Assembly: GCA_905221605.1 (NCBI GenBank)
Contig: CAJNDS010002293.1
Location: 17,501-81,500, forward strand
DNA length: 64,000 bases
DNA from: Symbiodinium natans
Taxonomy: Eukaryota; Sar; Dinophyceae; Suessiales; Symbiodiniaceae
Reading direction: 5' to 3'
A program made the position numbers and the translations under genes. The first letter of the stretch is position 1; the number at the start of each line of letters is the position of its first letter. Of the stretch, positions 62,962 through 64,000 are shown one piece after another. The notes beneath the pieces are model-generated. The model ran no database searches, was not told the origin of the DNA, and saw only the letters and a list, made by a program, of their open reading frames with translations.

Positions 62962-64000
62962 AAACCCTAAACCCTAAACCCTAAACCCGAAACCCTAAAC
63001 CCTAAACCCTAAACCCCAAAAAACCCTGGTCTAATCATTTAAGACCCCTATGTTGCTTGCACCGCCCGGCCGCTTTGTGTCCAATCGTGGATCGCCCGTG
63101 CCCCAAAAGCGTACCGAAGCTCGCTGTCCCCTGCACGATATAGGGTTTAGGGTTTAGGGTTAGGACTTGTGGGGACGCAAGCTTGAAGAATTGCTGACTC
63201 TGGAGTTGTTTAGGGGAACCCCTCTAAACCCTAACTCCAAACCCTAAACCCTAAACCCGAAGCCTTAACCTCAACCCTGAACCCTAAGTCGTGTATCCTG
63301 AGCCCTCGGAGGATGCACGGAATCTCAAGAACTGACAGAAGAGGAGTCCGAGGGTCCGCAGCTTAGCTTAGGAGGTTTAGGGGCTTTAGGAGCTTTAGGG
63401 GCTTAGGGGTTTAGGGGTTTAGGGTTTAGGGTTTGGGGTTTAGGGTTTAGGGGTTAGGGTTTAAGGGTTTAGGGCCTTTAGGGCAATTCTAGAGACTGTG
63501 CTAACCCCCCCCAAAACAAAACACCGAAGCTCCCTAAACCCTAAACCCTAAACCCTCAACCCTCAACCCTCAACCCTAAACAACAAAAAAAAAGCACACC
63601 GAAGCTCCTGCCTCATCAGATTGTGATTCCCGTGCGAGATGACGCGGATGCCGCCTGCCTGCTTACCTCGGATGCGGCGCCGGCACCTACTCTCCTTCAA
63701 GCCTGAGCCCCGAACAGAAGCCCGAAACGCTCACACACCCTAAACCCTCCTAAGTTGAAGGGTTTAGGGTTTAGGGTTTAGGGTTTAGGGTTTAGGGTTA
63801 AGGCTTTCTAGGGCCCTAAACCCCTAAAGCCCTAAACCAACAAACAGAAGCTCAGCTCAGCTGCTGATGTCCGCAACCACCACTGGAAGCCCGAATACCA
63901 GTGGCGCGAAGTAGAAGATGAAGCCCCAGCCTGGGTTTAGGGTTGAGGGTTTAGGGTTTAGGGATTGGGGTTTAAGGGCTAGGGTTTAGGGTTGGCATTG
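62962..64000. other. Non-coding region to the window end
   Basis: CCCTAAA at 62965-63017, TTTAGGG near 63140-63162, decayed phrases near 63235-63290, TTTAGGG/TTTAGGGG at 63380-63475, CCCTAAA/CCCTCAA at 63534-63580 (with flanking direct repeat), TTTAGGG at 63760-63800 and 63932-63995. No gene is supported. Confidence 0.65.
63534..63582 (-). repeat. CCCTAAA/CCCTCAA block with flanking direct repeat
   Basis: ACACCGAAGCTCC (63521-63533) occurs immediately before it and identically after it at 63596-63608. The A-rich bases in front of both copies also resemble each other. Confidence 0.88.

Noticed and set aside
1-64000. tRNA, rRNA, snRNA and spliced-leader genes
   Set aside because: No cloverleaf with A and B boxes, no rRNA-like conserved stretch and no spliced-leader-like sequence was found on reading both strands. 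A covariance search would be needed to be sure.

Overview
The window looks like dinoflagellate nuclear DNA, most likely from a Symbiodiniaceae-type alga. Four things point that way. The telomere-type repeat is TTTAGGG/CCCTAAA. The few real genes are split by introns, with non-canonical GC and GA donor sites that fit the reading frames. One gene belongs to a membrane-anchored TIR-like family that I recall as dinoflagellate-expanded. No bacterial operons, ribosome binding sites or prokaryotic mobile genes are visible. A chromerid or another TTTAGGG alveolate cannot be excluded from sequence alone. The window opens on a short CCCTAAA array in left-chromosome-end orientation, so base 1 may be at or near a chromosome or scaffold end.

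Most of the 64 kb is non-coding and has an unusual texture. Short blocks of telomere-like repeat, from 2 to more than 25 units and in both orientations, interrupt unique sequence roughly every 100 to 300 bases from end to end. Variant arrays occur as well (TTTGGGG, TTAAGGG, GGGTTGA, CCCTCTAAA, CCCTAAG). The unique islands between blocks carry many short non-autonomous foldback (MITE-like) elements in at least ten families of about 90 to 380 bp. Long poly-C/poly-G runs and microsatellites are also present.

Coding content is confined to a few places. (1) 31.6-37.8 kb, minus strand: a multi-exon TIR-like membrane protein gene whose introns hold telomeric blocks and MITEs. (2) 45.3-47.4 kb, minus strand: a two-exon polytopic membrane protein with a conserved-looking cytoplasmic tail and a GA-AG intron. 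(3) Probable exons or relics at 20.6-21.2 kb (minus), 30.7-31.4 kb (plus, broken by a MITE), 41.6-42.0 kb (minus) and 61.5-61.9 kb (minus, broken by a telomere-like insert). No tRNA, rRNA or CRISPR locus was found. The genes show no evident shared pathway.

The most notable signal is that many interstitial telomeric blocks are flanked by direct repeats of the neighbouring unique sequence (about 10-29 bp, often with a few mismatches). In three cases the block lies inside a recognisable MITE and splits it. This is what one expects if telomeric DNA is inserted into staggered breaks, or behaves like a mobile insertion with a target-site duplication, at very high frequency. Because 7 is not a multiple of 3, any array of three or more perfect units carries a stop in all six frames, which fits their absence from intact exons.
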